A stretch of DNA of 64,000 nt from Ferruginibacter paludis (GCF_030409685.1 NZ_JAUFQJ010000011.1:1-64000), one strand, 5' to 3'; shown: positions 17,693 through 26,755, numbered from the stretch's first letter. Translations and numbers: made by a program. The notes: generated by a model not told the origin, from the letters alone.

Positions 17693-19633
17693 ATGATAAA
17701 GATTACATTACCAGACGGAGCTGTAAAGGAATATGAAGCGGCGGTTTCTGCGATGGAAGTTGCAAAGTCAATCAGTGAAGGGCTGGCCCGTAAGGTACTG
17801 GCAGCAAGTGTTAACGGGCAGGTGTGGGATGCTGAAAGACCCATTACGGAAGATGCAACGCTGCAATTATTAACCTGGAATGACTTAAATGGTAAATCAA
17901 CATTCTGGCATTCTTCCGCTCACCTGATGGCAGAGGCGATTGAATCCTTATTTCCCGGAGTAAAGTTTTGGGTAGGGCCGCCGCTTGAAACTGGTTTTTA
18001 TTATGACATAGATCCGGGCGACAATTCGATTGGCGAAGAAGATCTTCGCAGGTTGGAGGTAAAGATGGCGGAACTTGCAAAACAGGCCAACCCATTTTTG
18101 CGCAAAGAAATTTCCAAAGCCGACGCCGTACAACTATTTACTGAAAAAGGTGATGAATATAAACTGGATCTGTTGAGCAATTTACAGGACGGTGGAATTA
18201 CATTATATACCCAGGGCAAATTCACCGATTTATGCCGCGGACCGCATATTCCCAACACCGGTTTTATAAAAGGAATAAAGCTTACCAGTATTGCAGGTGC
18301 TTACTGGAAAGGTGATGAAAAAAATAAAATGCTTACCCGCATTTACGGCGTCACATTTCCTTCTGCAAAAGAACTGGATGAATACTTGGTTTTGCTGGAA
18401 GAAGCGAAAAAGCGTGATCACCGCAAGCTGGGTAAGGAACTTGAGCTGTTTGCTTTTTCAGAGAAGGTGGGCATGGGATTGCCTTTGTGGTTACCGAAGG
18501 GCGCCATGTTAAGAGAACGACTGCAGCAGTTTTTACAAAAAGCGCAGATGGATACTGGCTACCTGCCGGTAATTACACCGCATATCGGCCATAAAAATTT
18601 ATATGTTACGTCCGGTCACTATGAAAAATATGGCAAGGACAGTTTTCAGCCAATTAAAACACCGCAGGAAGGTGAGGAGTTTTTCTTAAAGCCAATGAAC
18701 TGCCCGCACCACTGCGAAATTTATAAAACATCCCCCCGCAGTTATAAGGATTTGCCTTTGCGCCTGGCCGAATTTGGAACGGTTTACCGTTACGAGCAGC
18801 ATGGCGAATTACACGGCCTCACCAGGGTGCGTGGGTTTACCCAGGATGATGCGCATTTGTTTTGTATGCCCAACCAGGTAAAAGATGAATTTAAAAAAGT
18901 GATTGACCTGGTTTTATATGTTTTTAACTCGCTGAGTTTTACAAACTATACTGCACAAATTTCGTTAAGGCATAAAACAGACCGGGCGAAGTACATAGGT
19001 TCTGATGAAAACTGGGTGCTGGCAGAACAGGCCATCATCGAAGCATCTGCCGAAAAAGGATTGAATACTGTCATTGAATACGACGAAGCGGCATTCTATG
19101 GCCCTAAGTTAGATTTCATGGTAAGAGATGCGATCGGACGTAAATGGCAGCTGGGAACCATCCAGGTAGATTATAATTTGCCGGAGCGTTTTGACCTTAC
19201 CTATGTCGGTGAAGATAACGCCAAACACAGGCCAGTTATGATTCATAGGGCACCATTTGGAAGTATGGAACGTTTTATTGCAGTGTTGATTGAGCATTGT
19301 GCCGGTAAGTTTCCATTGTGGTTAGCACCTACCCAGGTAAAACTGTTGCCTATCAGCGATAAATTTTTGCCTTATACAGAAAATGTGGCACAGCAATTGA
19401 AAAATGCTGATATTCGTGCAGAGATAGATGACAGAAACGAGAAAATTGGCAAGAAAATAAGGGATACCGAACTGGCCAAAATTCCTTTGATGTTAGTAAT
19501 AGGGGAGAAGGAGATGAATGAGAATAAAGTAGCTACCCGCAGACAAGGCAAAGGAGACACAGGGGTGCTGACAATAGATGAATTCATTGCAGCGGTTAAC
19601 GAAGAAGTAAAAAGTAAAAGAGCGTTTGAATAG
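17693..19633 (+). CDS. thrS: Threonine--tRNA ligase
   Basis: A class II synthetase of 646 residues, the normal length, which charges tRNA-Thr in the cytosol. The TGS domain is at 1-62, the editing domain with HSSAHLMAEA (zinc-like HxxxH) at about 75-85 and the second editing motif LCRGPHIPNTG near 180-190. The catalytic core contains KPMNCPHHCEIY near 336-347 (zinc Cys), FGTVYRYEQHGELHGLTRVRGF (motif 2) and HRAPFGSMERF (motif 3). An anticodon-binding domain ends the protein. It is the first gene of the thrS-infC-rpmI-rplT block, conserved in many bacteria. Confidence 0.98.
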   Translation: MIKITLPDGAVKEYEAAVSAMEVAKSISEGLARKVLAASVNGQVWDAERPITEDATLQLLTWNDLNGKSTFWHSSAHLMAEAIESLFPGVKFWVGPPLETGFYYDIDPGDNSIGEEDLRRLEVKMAELAKQANPFLRKEISKADAVQLFTEKGDEYKLDLLSNLQDGGITLYTQGKFTDLCRGPHIPNTGFIKGIKLTSIAGAYWKGDEKNKMLTRIYGVTFPSAKELDEYLVLLEEAKKRDHRKLGKELELFAFSEKVGMGLPLWLPKGAMLRERLQQFLQKAQMDTGYLPVITPHIGHKNLYVTSGHYEKYGKDSFQPIKTPQEGEEFFLKPMNCPHHCEIYKTSPRSYKDLPLRLAEFGTVYRYEQHGELHGLTRVRGFTQDDAHLFCMPNQVKDEFKKVIDLVLYVFNSLSFTNYTAQISLRHKTDRAKYIGSDENWVLAEQAIIEASAEKGLNTVIEYDEAAFYGPKLDFMVRDAIGRKWQLGTIQVDYNLPERFDLTYVGEDNAKHRPVMIHRAPFGSMERFIAVLIEHCAGKFPLWLAPTQVKLLPISDKFLPYTENVAQQLKNADIRAEIDDRNEKIGKKIRDTELAKIPLMLVIGEKEMNENKVATRRQGKGDTGVLTIDEFIAAVNEEVKSKRAFE

Positions 19634-19700
19634 AAAATATTATTAACTTTAAATCAAAACAAGGGCTGTTTGCCCCATATTTTAAATATAAAATCAATTA

Positions 19701-20282
19701 ATGGCATTTCCACCAAGAGCCCCCCGCGGCGCATTTAACCCCCGTTTTAAAAAAGAACAACAACAGGAACATCGTACAAACCACATGATCAGGGTACCGG
19801 AGGTACGGCTGGTAGGCGAAAACATTGAGCCAGGCATTTATTCTTTTGCCGATGCGCAAAAAATGGCGCAGGATCAGCAGCTGGATTTGGTAGAAATTTC
19901 TCCGGGTGCAACGCCGCCGGTTTGTAAAATCATCGATTACAATAAATTTTTGTACGATGAAAAGAAGAAGAAGAAGGAAATGAAAGCGAAATCAAAAACC
20001 AGTGAGGTTAAAGAAGTTCGTTTTACGCCCAATACAGATGATCACGATTTTGAATTCAAATGTAAACATGCAGAAAAGTTTTTGCAGGATGGCAATAAAG
20101 TAAAGGCGCACGTTCAGTTTAAAGGCCGTGCCATTATGTTTAAGGAAAGAGGAGAATTGTTGTTATTGAAGTTCGCCGACCGCCTGAAGGATGTAGGAGC
20201 GCTGGAAGGCATGCCTAAAATGGAAGGCAAGAGAATGCTGGTAATGTTTGCTCCAAAAAGTCAGAAAAAGCCTAAAAATTAA
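19701..20282 (+). CDS. infC: Translation initiation factor IF-3
   Basis: 193 residues with the N-domain (RVPEVRLVGENIEPGIYS, then AQDQQLDLVEISPGATPPVCKI) and the C-domain (EVKEVRFTPNTDDHDFEFK), joined by a Lys-rich helix. It binds the 30S subunit and checks the initiator tRNA and start codon. It starts at an ordinary ATG, unlike enterobacterial infC which starts at AUU, so the classic start-codon autoregulation is probably absent. A short basic N-terminal extension (MAFPPRAPRGAFNPRFKKEQ) is present. It lies 67 bases after thrS. Confidence 0.97.
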   Translation: MAFPPRAPRGAFNPRFKKEQQQEHRTNHMIRVPEVRLVGENIEPGIYSFADAQKMAQDQQLDLVEISPGATPPVCKIIDYNKFLYDEKKKKKEMKAKSKTSEVKEVRFTPNTDDHDFEFKCKHAEKFLQDGNKVKAHVQFKGRAIMFKERGELLLLKFADRLKDVGALEGMPKMEGKRMLVMFAPKSQKKPKN

Positions 20283-20300
20283 AATAGCATATTTATTAAA

Positions 20301-20326
20301 AAGGGAAGCATTGCTTCTCTTTTTGT
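20301..20326 (+). terminator. Terminator after infC
   Basis: A hairpin AGGGAAGC / GCTTCTCT (one G-T pair) with a 3-base loop and a T-rich tail lies 20 bases after the infC stop. It separates thrS-infC from rpmI-rplT at least partly. Confidence 0.6.
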
Positions 20327-20388
20327 TTTCAATAATGCCGTGTTAAGCAGAAGAAGTAAATTTATTTTATAAATAGCCTGCTTTTTCC

Positions 20389-20396
20389 TACCTTCG
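20389..20396 (+). promoter_or_regulatory. Possible -7 element for rpmI-rplT
   Basis: TACCTTCG fits the TAnnTTCG variant and implies a leader of about 100 bases before rpmI. A TAACT/AGTTA hairpin directly before the rpmI ATG lies in this leader. An L20-binding autoregulatory leader is conceivable but not shown. Confidence 0.35.
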
Positions 20397-20500
20397 CCGC
20401 CCGAAAAAGAGCTCTTTCTTTTTTGATCATTTCCCACATGGCTCAAAAAGTGTCCGTCTGTTCGGAACGCCAGCAGGGAGTAACTATAATAAGTTATTAA

Positions 20501-20701
20501 ATGCCAAAAGTTAAAACCAACTCGAGCGCAAAGAAGCGTTTCAAAGTTACAGGAACCGGCCTGGTTACTTTTCAAAAGCCCTTTAAACGTCACATCTTAA
20601 CTAAGAAATCGAAAAAACGCAAACGTAATTTAAGAAAAGATGGCGTAGTGCATTCTACCAACCACGATTTCGTATTGCGTTTATTACGTCTGAAAGGTTA
20701 A
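20501..20701 (+). CDS. rpmI: Large ribosomal subunit protein bL35
   Basis: 66 residues, strongly basic, with the family pattern MPKVKTNSSAKKRFKVTGTG at the start and HILTKKSKKRKRNLRKD in the middle. It is a structural protein of the 50S subunit. It is followed 58 bases later by rplT, its usual partner. Confidence 0.97.
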   Translation: MPKVKTNSSAKKRFKVTGTGLVTFQKPFKRHILTKKSKKRKRNLRKDGVVHSTNHDFVLRLLRLKG

Positions 20702-20759
20702 ATCAGTTTCAACAACCAATTTACATTTCAACACACTAACATTTCAAAATTATTAAGAT

Positions 20760-21107
20760 ATGCCACGTTCAAAAAATGCAGTTGCATCCAGGGCCAGGAG
20801 AAAAAGAGTACTTAAAGCCGCCAAAGGTTATTACGGAAAACGTAAAAACGTTTATACCGTCGCCAAAAACGTAATGGAAAAAGGCTTAACATACAGTTAT
20901 GTTGGCCGTAAATTAAAGAAGCGTGAATACCGCACTTTGTGGATTGCACGTATCAATGCCGCCGTAAGGGCCGAAGGGTTAACATACAGCGAATTCATTC
21001 ACCAGTTAGCCGTTAAAAATATCGACATCAACCGCAAGGTGCTGGCCGATTTGGCAATGAATGAACCAGAAAGTTTTAAGAGCCTTGTTGCGCAGGTAAA
21101 AGGATAA
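20760..21107 (+). CDS. rplT: Large ribosomal subunit protein bL20
   Basis: 115 residues of normal length and composition. The basic N-terminal RNA-binding extension (MPRSKNAVASRARRKRVLKA) is followed by the globular domain with LKKREYRTLWIARINAAVR and YSEFIHQL. It is needed for early 50S assembly and in several bacteria represses its own operon by binding the leader. It is the last gene of the block, followed by a clear terminator. Confidence 0.97.
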   Translation: MPRSKNAVASRARRKRVLKAAKGYYGKRKNVYTVAKNVMEKGLTYSYVGRKLKKREYRTLWIARINAAVRAEGLTYSEFIHQLAVKNIDINRKVLADLAMNEPESFKSLVAQVKG

Positions 21108-21151
21108 CAAATACTTTTATTTAAAACGAATAGTTGAACCTTTCAACAAAG

Positions 21152-21187
21152 AAAAACCGGGTATGACAAAATCATAGCCGGTTTTTT
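21152..21187 (+). terminator. Terminator after rplT
   Basis: AAAACCGG and CCGGTTTT arms surround a 17-base loop and end in a run of T. It lies about 45 bases after the rplT stop. Confidence 0.75.
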
Positions 21188-21210
21188 ATGCATTACATTT
21201 CTCATTCAAG

Positions 21211-21218
21211 TACATTTG
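21211..21218 (+). promoter_or_regulatory. -7 element of the arginine decarboxylase gene
   Basis: TACATTTG is an exact TAnnTTTG match directly after the rplT terminator and 29 bases before the ATG at 21248. Confidence 0.5.
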
Positions 21219-21247
21219 CATTTCATAAATAAAACCCATTGCAGTCA

Positions 21248-22654
21248 ATGAATAACATGAACAATACTTATGCTGATCTGGTCGATCAGACTTTTAACTT
21301 TCCTCAACATGATTTTAAAGTTGAAAACGAGTATTTGCAATACAATGGGCTGGATGTAAAATCGCTGATTGATAAATATGGAACGCCGCTCAAGTTAACC
21401 TACCTGCCAAAAATAGGTATGCAGATTAATAAGGCAAAAGATATGTTTGCCAAGGCCTTTAAGAAACACCAGTACGAAGGAAAGTACAATTATTGTTACT
21501 GCACAAAAAGCTCACACTTTTCTTTCATTGTGGAAGAAGCGCTTAAGCATGATATTCATTTAGAAACTTCCTACGCCTACGATATAGAAATTGTAAATAA
21601 ATTATACGAACGCAAGAAGATTAATAAGGACACCTTTATCATCTGTAATGGTTACAAGCAAAAGTCCTATACAAGCCGTATTGCCCGCTTATTGAATACA
21701 GGCTTTAAAAATGTAATTCCTATTCTGGATAATAAGGAAGAATTGAAGGCGTATAAATCGGTAAAAGTTCCTTTTAAAGTGGGTATAAGGGTGGCTGCAG
21801 AGGAAGAGCCGAATTTCCCTTTTTACACTTCCAGGCTGGGCATGCGGGCGAAAGATATCTTGGAATTTTATGTAGATGAAATTGAAGGGTTTGAGCATAA
21901 GTTTCAGTTGAAGATGCTGCATATTTTTTTAAACAAGGGGATAAAAGACGATATCTATTACTGGAGTGAATTAAACAAGGTAATTAACCTTTATTGCCAG
22001 TTAAAAAAGATTTGTCCTGAACTGGATTCAATCAATATCGGTGGAGGCTTTCCTATAAAACACTCGCTTGGTTTTGAATATGACTACCAGTTCATGATCA
22101 ATGAAATTGTGCGTAATATTAAGGTTGCATGCAAAAGAAACAAAGTGCAGATGCCTAATATTTTTACCGAATTCGGCAGCTATACCGTTGGCGAAAGCAT
22201 GGCACACATTTATAGCGTAATTGGAGAAAAGATGCAGAATGACCGGGAGATATGGTACATGATCGACTCTTCTTTTATTACAACATTACCAGATACCTGG
22301 GGGATTGGGGAGAAATTTCTGATGCTTCCAATCAACAAATGGAAGGATGAATACCAACGGGTAACCTTGGGGGGCATTACTTGCGACAGTCATGACTATT
22401 ATGATTCTGAGGAACATATCAATGAAGTATTTTTGCCGAAGCTGACTGCAGGTGGAGAGCCGCTGTATGTGGGCTTCTTCCATACCGGAGCATACCAGGA
22501 CCAGATAAGTGGATACGGCGGTATAAAGCACTGTCTGATACCGTCTCCAAAACATATTATTGTAGAACGGGATAAAAATGGCAAACTGGTTGACTGGGTG
22601 TATGCAAAGGAACAAACCGCACAAAGTATGCTGAAGATTTTAGGATATATGTAA
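21248..22654 (+). CDS. speA: Arginine decarboxylase-like PLP enzyme (Bacteroidota SpeA type)
   Basis: About 468 residues of the alanine-racemase-fold (fold III) decarboxylases. The PLP-binding Lys is probably in YCYCTKSSHFSF near residues 83-94, and the phosphate-binding Gly loop is SINIGGGFPIKHS near 275-287. EFGSYTVGESMAHIYSV near 315-331 corresponds to the conserved Glu/Gly region. It would convert arginine to agmatine, the first step of putrescine and spermidine synthesis in this phylum. A related diaminopimelate- or ornithine-type specificity cannot be excluded from sequence reading. I use the ATG at 21248; a TTG three codons upstream also opens the frame. It ends at a bidirectional terminator. 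Confidence 0.82.
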   Translation: MNNMNNTYADLVDQTFNFPQHDFKVENEYLQYNGLDVKSLIDKYGTPLKLTYLPKIGMQINKAKDMFAKAFKKHQYEGKYNYCYCTKSSHFSFIVEEALKHDIHLETSYAYDIEIVNKLYERKKINKDTFIICNGYKQKSYTSRIARLLNTGFKNVIPILDNKEELKAYKSVKVPFKVGIRVAAEEEPNFPFYTSRLGMRAKDILEFYVDEIEGFEHKFQLKMLHIFLNKGIKDDIYYWSELNKVINLYCQLKKICPELDSINIGGGFPIKHSLGFEYDYQFMINEIVRNIKVACKRNKVQMPNIFTEFGSYTVGESMAHIYSVIGEKMQNDREIWYMIDSSFITTLPDTWGIGEKFLMLPINKWKDEYQRVTLGGITCDSHDYYDSEEHINEVFLPKLTAGGEPLYVGFFHTGAYQDQISGYGGIKHCLIPSPKHIIVERDKNGKLVDWVYAKEQTAQSMLKILGYM

Positions 22655-22680
22655 ATTTATCCGGATTAAAGAATTATAAT

Positions 22681-22708
22681 AAAAAAAGTGGCAACTGCCA
22701 CTTTTTTT
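22681..22708. terminator. Bidirectional terminator
   Basis: A7 followed by GTGGC-AACT-GCCAC and T7: a symmetric hairpin with U tracts in both directions, between two convergent genes that end at 22654 and 22726. Confidence 0.85.
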
Positions 22709-22725
22709 ATTATAACGATGTCACC

Positions 22726-23988
22726 TTAATTGGCTTTATGTTTTACTTTATATTTCTTATTTACTTTGGGATTGTTGAAGTAATCATCCAATTCTTTTTG
22801 GCTTAAATTTTCCTCCGCAATTGGAATATCAATTAACTGTACCTGACTCTGTTTTAATTCTTCTTTTAATTTATTAGACTTCGTTAAAATATTAGGATCT
22901 TTTTCTCCCGCCAATGTGTTGTCTGCTAGTAAATACTCAAGCCTTTTTATACTGTTCCTAATTAAGGTAGCCGTATTTTGGTCAGATGAACTATTTGGTG
23001 CAGAAGCCTCTTTTACCGGCACCAGCGCCACGCCTACACTTGGTAAAATTTTGCCTGCAGTTTGCTCACTTCTGCCCGGTAAAGAAGAAAATACTGTTCC
23101 TCCAAGCGCTGTTGAGGCAGATGCAAGATCAAAACTTGTTCTGGTGCCTTTCGTCTTTTTTATCTTTTTGTCAACCAGTCTAAAGCTACTTTTAAGCTGC
23201 AATACATAATGGTCGATTTCTGTCCGCAGTTTTTCAAATTCAATAACCTGCTGCGGGTAATTGATACTTTCTTTTACAATAATATTAATGATGGCGGTAT
23301 CACGGTTATTAAACTTATTGGTACCAATAAAATAGATCTCCAGTTTCTTTATTTTATCTTTATCTGTGTCCTTAATAAAATCAAAGGGTGCCCGCCAGGT
23401 AAAATCATCATTACATTTAGTAACGGGAGTCAGCGATTTTATCGGATAATTACTGAAATAAGTAATTTCCTCAATCGGAAAATTACCGTTGTCACATTGC
23501 AATTTAAAACTCACAGTATCGCCTTCATCAATAAATAAAGTATTTGTTACCGTAGGCTTTACCTTGGAAGGTATAATCTCTGTATTGTAAAACAAAAGCA
23601 CAAAACTCGTGTCTACGCGTTCCTCCGGATTGTCGAGGTTTTGGACGCTTAACGATACTTTATATTCGTAGTCATACTTTAATCTCCCCGAAAGGAAAAA
23701 TGATTTTTCAGCTTTAAATGTAAGTTCACCATTGTCTTTATTGATTTTTAAGCCTACGGGAGAGTTCTTTAAAAACCAGTAATATTTAGCAATGTCTTTA
23801 TTAATTATCAGCGGATATCTTAGCGTAGAGTCAACATGCAGGCTAAAATAGGGATTAAGATTTTTTATCCGCAAAGCCGTATCAGCCGGGTTAGATATTA
23901 CCGGAATGGAATCTAATTTAACCTGTGAAAAAAGTGTTGCCGGAAGGGTGAAGAAAATCAGGAGATATAAACAATTTTTTTTGATCAT
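22726..23988 (-). CDS. Secreted protein of unknown function with cadherin/Ig-like repeats
   Basis: 420 residues, not recognised as a named family. A signal peptide (MIKKNCLYLLIFFTLPATLFSQ) leads to two beta-rich segments of about 95 residues each. One contains PVGLKINKDNGELTFKAEKS, the pattern of putative-Ig or cadherin-like domains, and the other NTLFIDEGDTVSFKLQCDNGN. From about residue 250 it is helical (YPQQVIEFEKLRTEIDHYVLQLKSS), then a low-complexity Ser/Ala/Gly stretch, and it ends in a very basic tail (KVNKKYKVKHKAN). A periplasmic or surface structural role is likely but unproved. No functional partner adjoins. Confidence 0.6.
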   Translation of the reverse strand: MIKKNCLYLLIFFTLPATLFSQVKLDSIPVISNPADTALRIKNLNPYFSLHVDSTLRYPLIINKDIAKYYWFLKNSPVGLKINKDNGELTFKAEKSFFLSGRLKYDYEYKVSLSVQNLDNPEERVDTSFVLLFYNTEIIPSKVKPTVTNTLFIDEGDTVSFKLQCDNGNFPIEEITYFSNYPIKSLTPVTKCNDDFTWRAPFDFIKDTDKDKIKKLEIYFIGTNKFNNRDTAIINIIVKESINYPQQVIEFEKLRTEIDHYVLQLKSSFRLVDKKIKKTKGTRTSFDLASASTALGGTVFSSLPGRSEQTAGKILPSVGVALVPVKEASAPNSSSDQNTATLIRNSIKRLEYLLADNTLAGEKDPNILTKSNKLKEELKQSQVQLIDIPIAEENLSQKELDDYFNNPKVNKKYKVKHKAN

Positions 23989-24057
23989 GTTTTTCTTTTA
24001 AGAGGTATACCGGCAAAGGTAAAACATAAAAATAAGGCTAACAGGTAATTAAACAAA

Positions 24058-24090
24058 ATAAGGCTATCCTGCATTAACAGAATAGCCTTT
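24058..24090 (-). terminator. Terminator after the hsp20 gene
   Basis: AGGCTAT (24061-24067) and ATAGCCT (24082-24088) form a 7-bp stem. On the minus strand it is followed by TTATTTTGTTT, which fits termination 40 bases after the Hsp20 stop. Confidence 0.65.
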
Positions 24091-24125
24091 TCTTAACCAA
24101 AACAAACTCTATTTTTACTCTAACC

Positions 24126-24566
24126 TTACTGAATCGCGATTTCTTTGCTTGCCGGAGCTGTTTCTTCTTTTTTGGGAAGTGTCAACTTCAAAATACCATT
24201 TTCATATTTGGCCGCTATATTTGCCGCATCAATTTTTTCATCCAGCGTAAAACTTCTTTTAAATCCTTTGTTACTAAATTCCTTGCGGATGCTTTTTACG
24301 TCGTCATTTGTTGCTTCTTCCTTTTTTGATGCACTGATTACCAATAAAGTACCATCTAATTTAATTGTGAAATCAGTTTTTTCGAGACCGGGTGCTGCAA
24401 CTTCCAGCTGATATACCTTTGCGTTTTCTGTGATATTTACCGGAGGAAAACCTAAAACATCTTCCCGGAAAGTTTTTCCAAAAGAAGCCGGGATCTCGTT
24501 AAAAATATCTTTCATCAAACCATCAAAATTTCTTACAGGCGGGTTGTTTACTTTTACGAATGTCAT
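24126..24566 (-). CDS. Small heat-shock protein, Hsp20/alpha-crystallin family
   Basis: 146 residues. The alpha-crystallin domain runs from about residue 40 to 135: ENAKVYQLEVAAPGLEKTDFTIKLDGTLLVISAS, then FKRSFTLDEKIDAANIAAKYENGILKLTLPKKE. The C-terminal I-x-I anchor is present as KEIAIQ. The N-terminal arm is short (PVRNFDGLMKDIFNE). It is an ATP-independent holdase that binds unfolding proteins in the cytosol. It is a single-gene unit with its own terminator. The 240-base upstream region shows no CIRCE repeat. Confidence 0.93.
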   Translation of the reverse strand: MTFVKVNNPPVRNFDGLMKDIFNEIPASFGKTFREDVLGFPPVNITENAKVYQLEVAAPGLEKTDFTIKLDGTLLVISASKKEEATNDDVKSIRKEFSNKGFKRSFTLDEKIDAANIAAKYENGILKLTLPKKEETAPASKEIAIQ

Positions 24567-24753
24567 GTCTATAATTTTTTTAGTTTTAAAATTTGTTTGT
24601 TTTGATTGTTCAAAAGTTGTTCCAGCCCCCTTTTTTAGAAAATATGACCTTTTGTTATAGACATTTAAGCCATACTGGCACTTTACTTTGAATATGTATG
24701 ACGGGATGTCGTTTTCTTTCGTCGGGTGTACCGGTGAAAACGTATTGATAAAC

Positions 24754-24786
24754 TTGAATATTAATTCAAACTAAGTTGTAAATTTG
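24754..24786 (+). promoter_or_regulatory. Promoter of the bacilliredoxin gene
   Basis: TTG at 24754-24756 and TAAATTTG at 24779-24786, 22 bases apart, fit the Bacteroidota -33/-7 arrangement. The -7 element lies 20 bases before the ATG. Confidence 0.5.
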
Positions 24787-24806
24787 CTTTCTAAAAACAA
24801 AAAACT

Positions 24807-25223
24807 ATGTATCCGGAAGAAATAGTAATACCAATGAAGGAAGAGCTGACTGAAAATGGCTTTGTAGAAATGTTAACTGCCGCAGAGGTAGATAACAGGT
24901 TAGCCAATGAAGGAACTACGCTTGTGGTGATAAATTCAGTTTGTGGCTGTAGTGCCGGAACAGCAAGACCTGGTGTTTTGATGGCCGTGCATAACAGTGC
25001 AAAAAAGCCTGATAACCTGGCAACCAGTTTTGCAGGCTTTGACGTGGACGCAGTTAAAAAAATCAGGGAGCACTTGTTGCCCTATCCTCCGTCATCCCCT
25101 TCAATTGCCTTATTTAAAAACGGCCAGTTGGTTCATTTTATTGAAAGGCACAATATAGAAGGAAGAAGTGCCCAAATGATTGCCGAAAATTTAATTGGTG
25201 CATTTGAGCAGTACTGTAACTAA
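24807..25223 (+). CDS. BrxA/BrxB family bacilliredoxin
   Basis: 138 residues with the family's CGC motif (SVCGCSAGTARPG; C46 and C48) in a thioredoxin-like fold, and a conserved C-terminal segment (PYPPSSPSIALFKNGQLVHFIERHNIEGRSA). In Firmicutes these proteins remove bacillithiol from mixed disulfides on proteins, with C46 as the attacking residue. Bacteroidota that make bacillithiol carry the same family. The biosynthesis genes are not in this window, so the thiol used is inferred. It is a single gene between hsp20 and lgt, and ends at a strong hairpin. Confidence 0.9.
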   Translation: MYPEEIVIPMKEELTENGFVEMLTAAEVDNRLANEGTTLVVINSVCGCSAGTARPGVLMAVHNSAKKPDNLATSFAGFDVDAVKKIREHLLPYPPSSPSIALFKNGQLVHFIERHNIEGRSAQMIAENLIGAFEQYCN

Positions 25224-25241
25224 AAGAACATTTTAATTGTC

Positions 25242-25275
25242 AATCCCGAAGCCTTCAGTTTCGGGATTTTTATTT
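25242..25275 (+). terminator. Terminator after the bacilliredoxin gene
   Basis: AATCCCGAA (25242-25250) pairs with TTCGGGATT (25260-25268), with a 9-base loop and a TTTTATTT tail. Confidence 0.8.
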
Positions 25276-25337
25276 AAGCATACTATCAATTTACTGCAAA
25301 GAATAATTGAATATCTTGCAACACTTAATTTTAAAGT

Positions 25338-26666
25338 ATGTATCCCAATCTATATTATTTTTTTAAAGACCTGTTTGGAGTTCAGTGGAAAGCGCTTAAT
25401 CTGTTTAATACATTTGGCTTAATGGTGGCAATGGGGTTCGTGTCTGCCGCTGTGGTTTTGTCAAGCGAACTAAAACGGAAGGAAAAGCAAGGTCTGTTGT
25501 TACCAAGGGAGGAAGCCATAACAGTTGGGATGCCGGCTTCCTTCCTTGATCTTTTTGTAAATTTTGTTACCGGTTTTTTATTTGGCTATAAATTGTTTGG
25601 TTTAGTGCTTAACAAACCTGATGAGGTTAGCGCACAAACATATATTTTCTCACGTGAGGGTAATTTATTTGCTGGCATAATACTGGGATTGATATTAATA
25701 GGTGTAAAGTGGTGGGAAAAAAATAAACATAAACTTAAAGAACCAGAGCAAAGAAATGTGAGAATCTGGCCGCATGACAGGGTAGGCGATATAATCATAC
25801 TAGGGTTAATATTCGGCATTTTGGGCGCCAAGTTATTTGATGCTATGGAAAACCTGGATGAACTGATTGCCGACCCAATTGGAACCATTTTTTCTGGGGG
25901 CGGCCTTGCATTTTATGGCGGATTGATTTTGGCCACGATTGCGATTTGCTGGTTTGCTTACAGGAAAGGCATTAAACTCGTTCATTTGACGGATGCTGCG
26001 GCGCCTGCCTTGATGATTGCGTATGCCGTTGGCCGTATCGGATGCCAGGTATCTGGAGATGGAGACTGGGGAATTTATAACAGCGCCTACATAAGCGACG
26101 ATTACGGTAAGGTAAAGGAATGCACGCAGCCGGAATTTGATCAGGAGTTACGAAAATTTGCCAATTATCATCTGAAGGCGAGGGTGCTGGATAGCGGAAA
26201 CTTGTTCACTTACATACCAACTGCCAGAACTTTCACCAGCCTGGAAGCAGTACCACGACTGGCAGTAAAAGGACCTTCTTTTTTACCAAAATGGATGATT
26301 GCCTATTCTTACCCAATGAATGTAAATAAAGACGGCAAAAAGATTCCTGGTTGTAATGAAGAGCACTGTCGTGCTTTACCTCAACCTGTTTTTCCGACTG
26401 CGTTTTACGAGACCGTTATGTGCACCTTATTATTTTTGATGATGTGGGCATATCGAAAAAGACTAAAGATTCCAGGTGTAATGTTCGGTTTATATCTTGT
26501 TCTGAATGGGTTCGAAAGATTCTTTATTGAAAAAATACGTGTAAATCACCTTTATACCGTACTTGGTTTTCACCTTAGCCAGGCTGAAATAATCGCTTTG
26601 TTCCTCATCTTGTCCGGCGTTATATTAATTGTTATAGCTAAAATGAGGTTTTCAAGATCCGCGTAA
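25338..26666 (+). CDS. lgt: Prolipoprotein diacylglyceryl transferase
   Basis: This inner-membrane enzyme moves diacylglycerol from phosphatidylglycerol to the lipobox Cys of prolipoproteins. Several hydrophobic spans are visible. The family core GGGLAFYGGLILATI near 189-203 and the Lgt signature AYAVGRIGCQVSGDGDWG near 227-244 are present, and the last spans contain NGFERFFIEKIRVNHLY. At 442 residues it is longer than the usual 260-300, because about 110 extra residues (NSAYISDDYG to LPQPVFPTAFYE) lie between the signature and the last spans; long loops here occur in related Bacteroidota. The window encodes several putative lipoproteins that would be its substrates. Confidence 0.88.
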   Translation: MYPNLYYFFKDLFGVQWKALNLFNTFGLMVAMGFVSAAVVLSSELKRKEKQGLLLPREEAITVGMPASFLDLFVNFVTGFLFGYKLFGLVLNKPDEVSAQTYIFSREGNLFAGIILGLILIGVKWWEKNKHKLKEPEQRNVRIWPHDRVGDIIILGLIFGILGAKLFDAMENLDELIADPIGTIFSGGGLAFYGGLILATIAICWFAYRKGIKLVHLTDAAAPALMIAYAVGRIGCQVSGDGDWGIYNSAYISDDYGKVKECTQPEFDQELRKFANYHLKARVLDSGNLFTYIPTARTFTSLEAVPRLAVKGPSFLPKWMIAYSYPMNVNKDGKKIPGCNEEHCRALPQPVFPTAFYETVMCTLLFLMMWAYRKRLKIPGVMFGLYLVLNGFERFFIEKIRVNHLYTVLGFHLSQAEIIALFLILSGVILIVIAKMRFSRSA

Positions 26667-26755
26667 ACAACCTTTTTGCTGGTAACTTCTTTTTACCAAT
26701 CATGGTAGCTAATAACCGTTTGTGTATAATACTGTTCCTTGCAATGCAAAGTACC

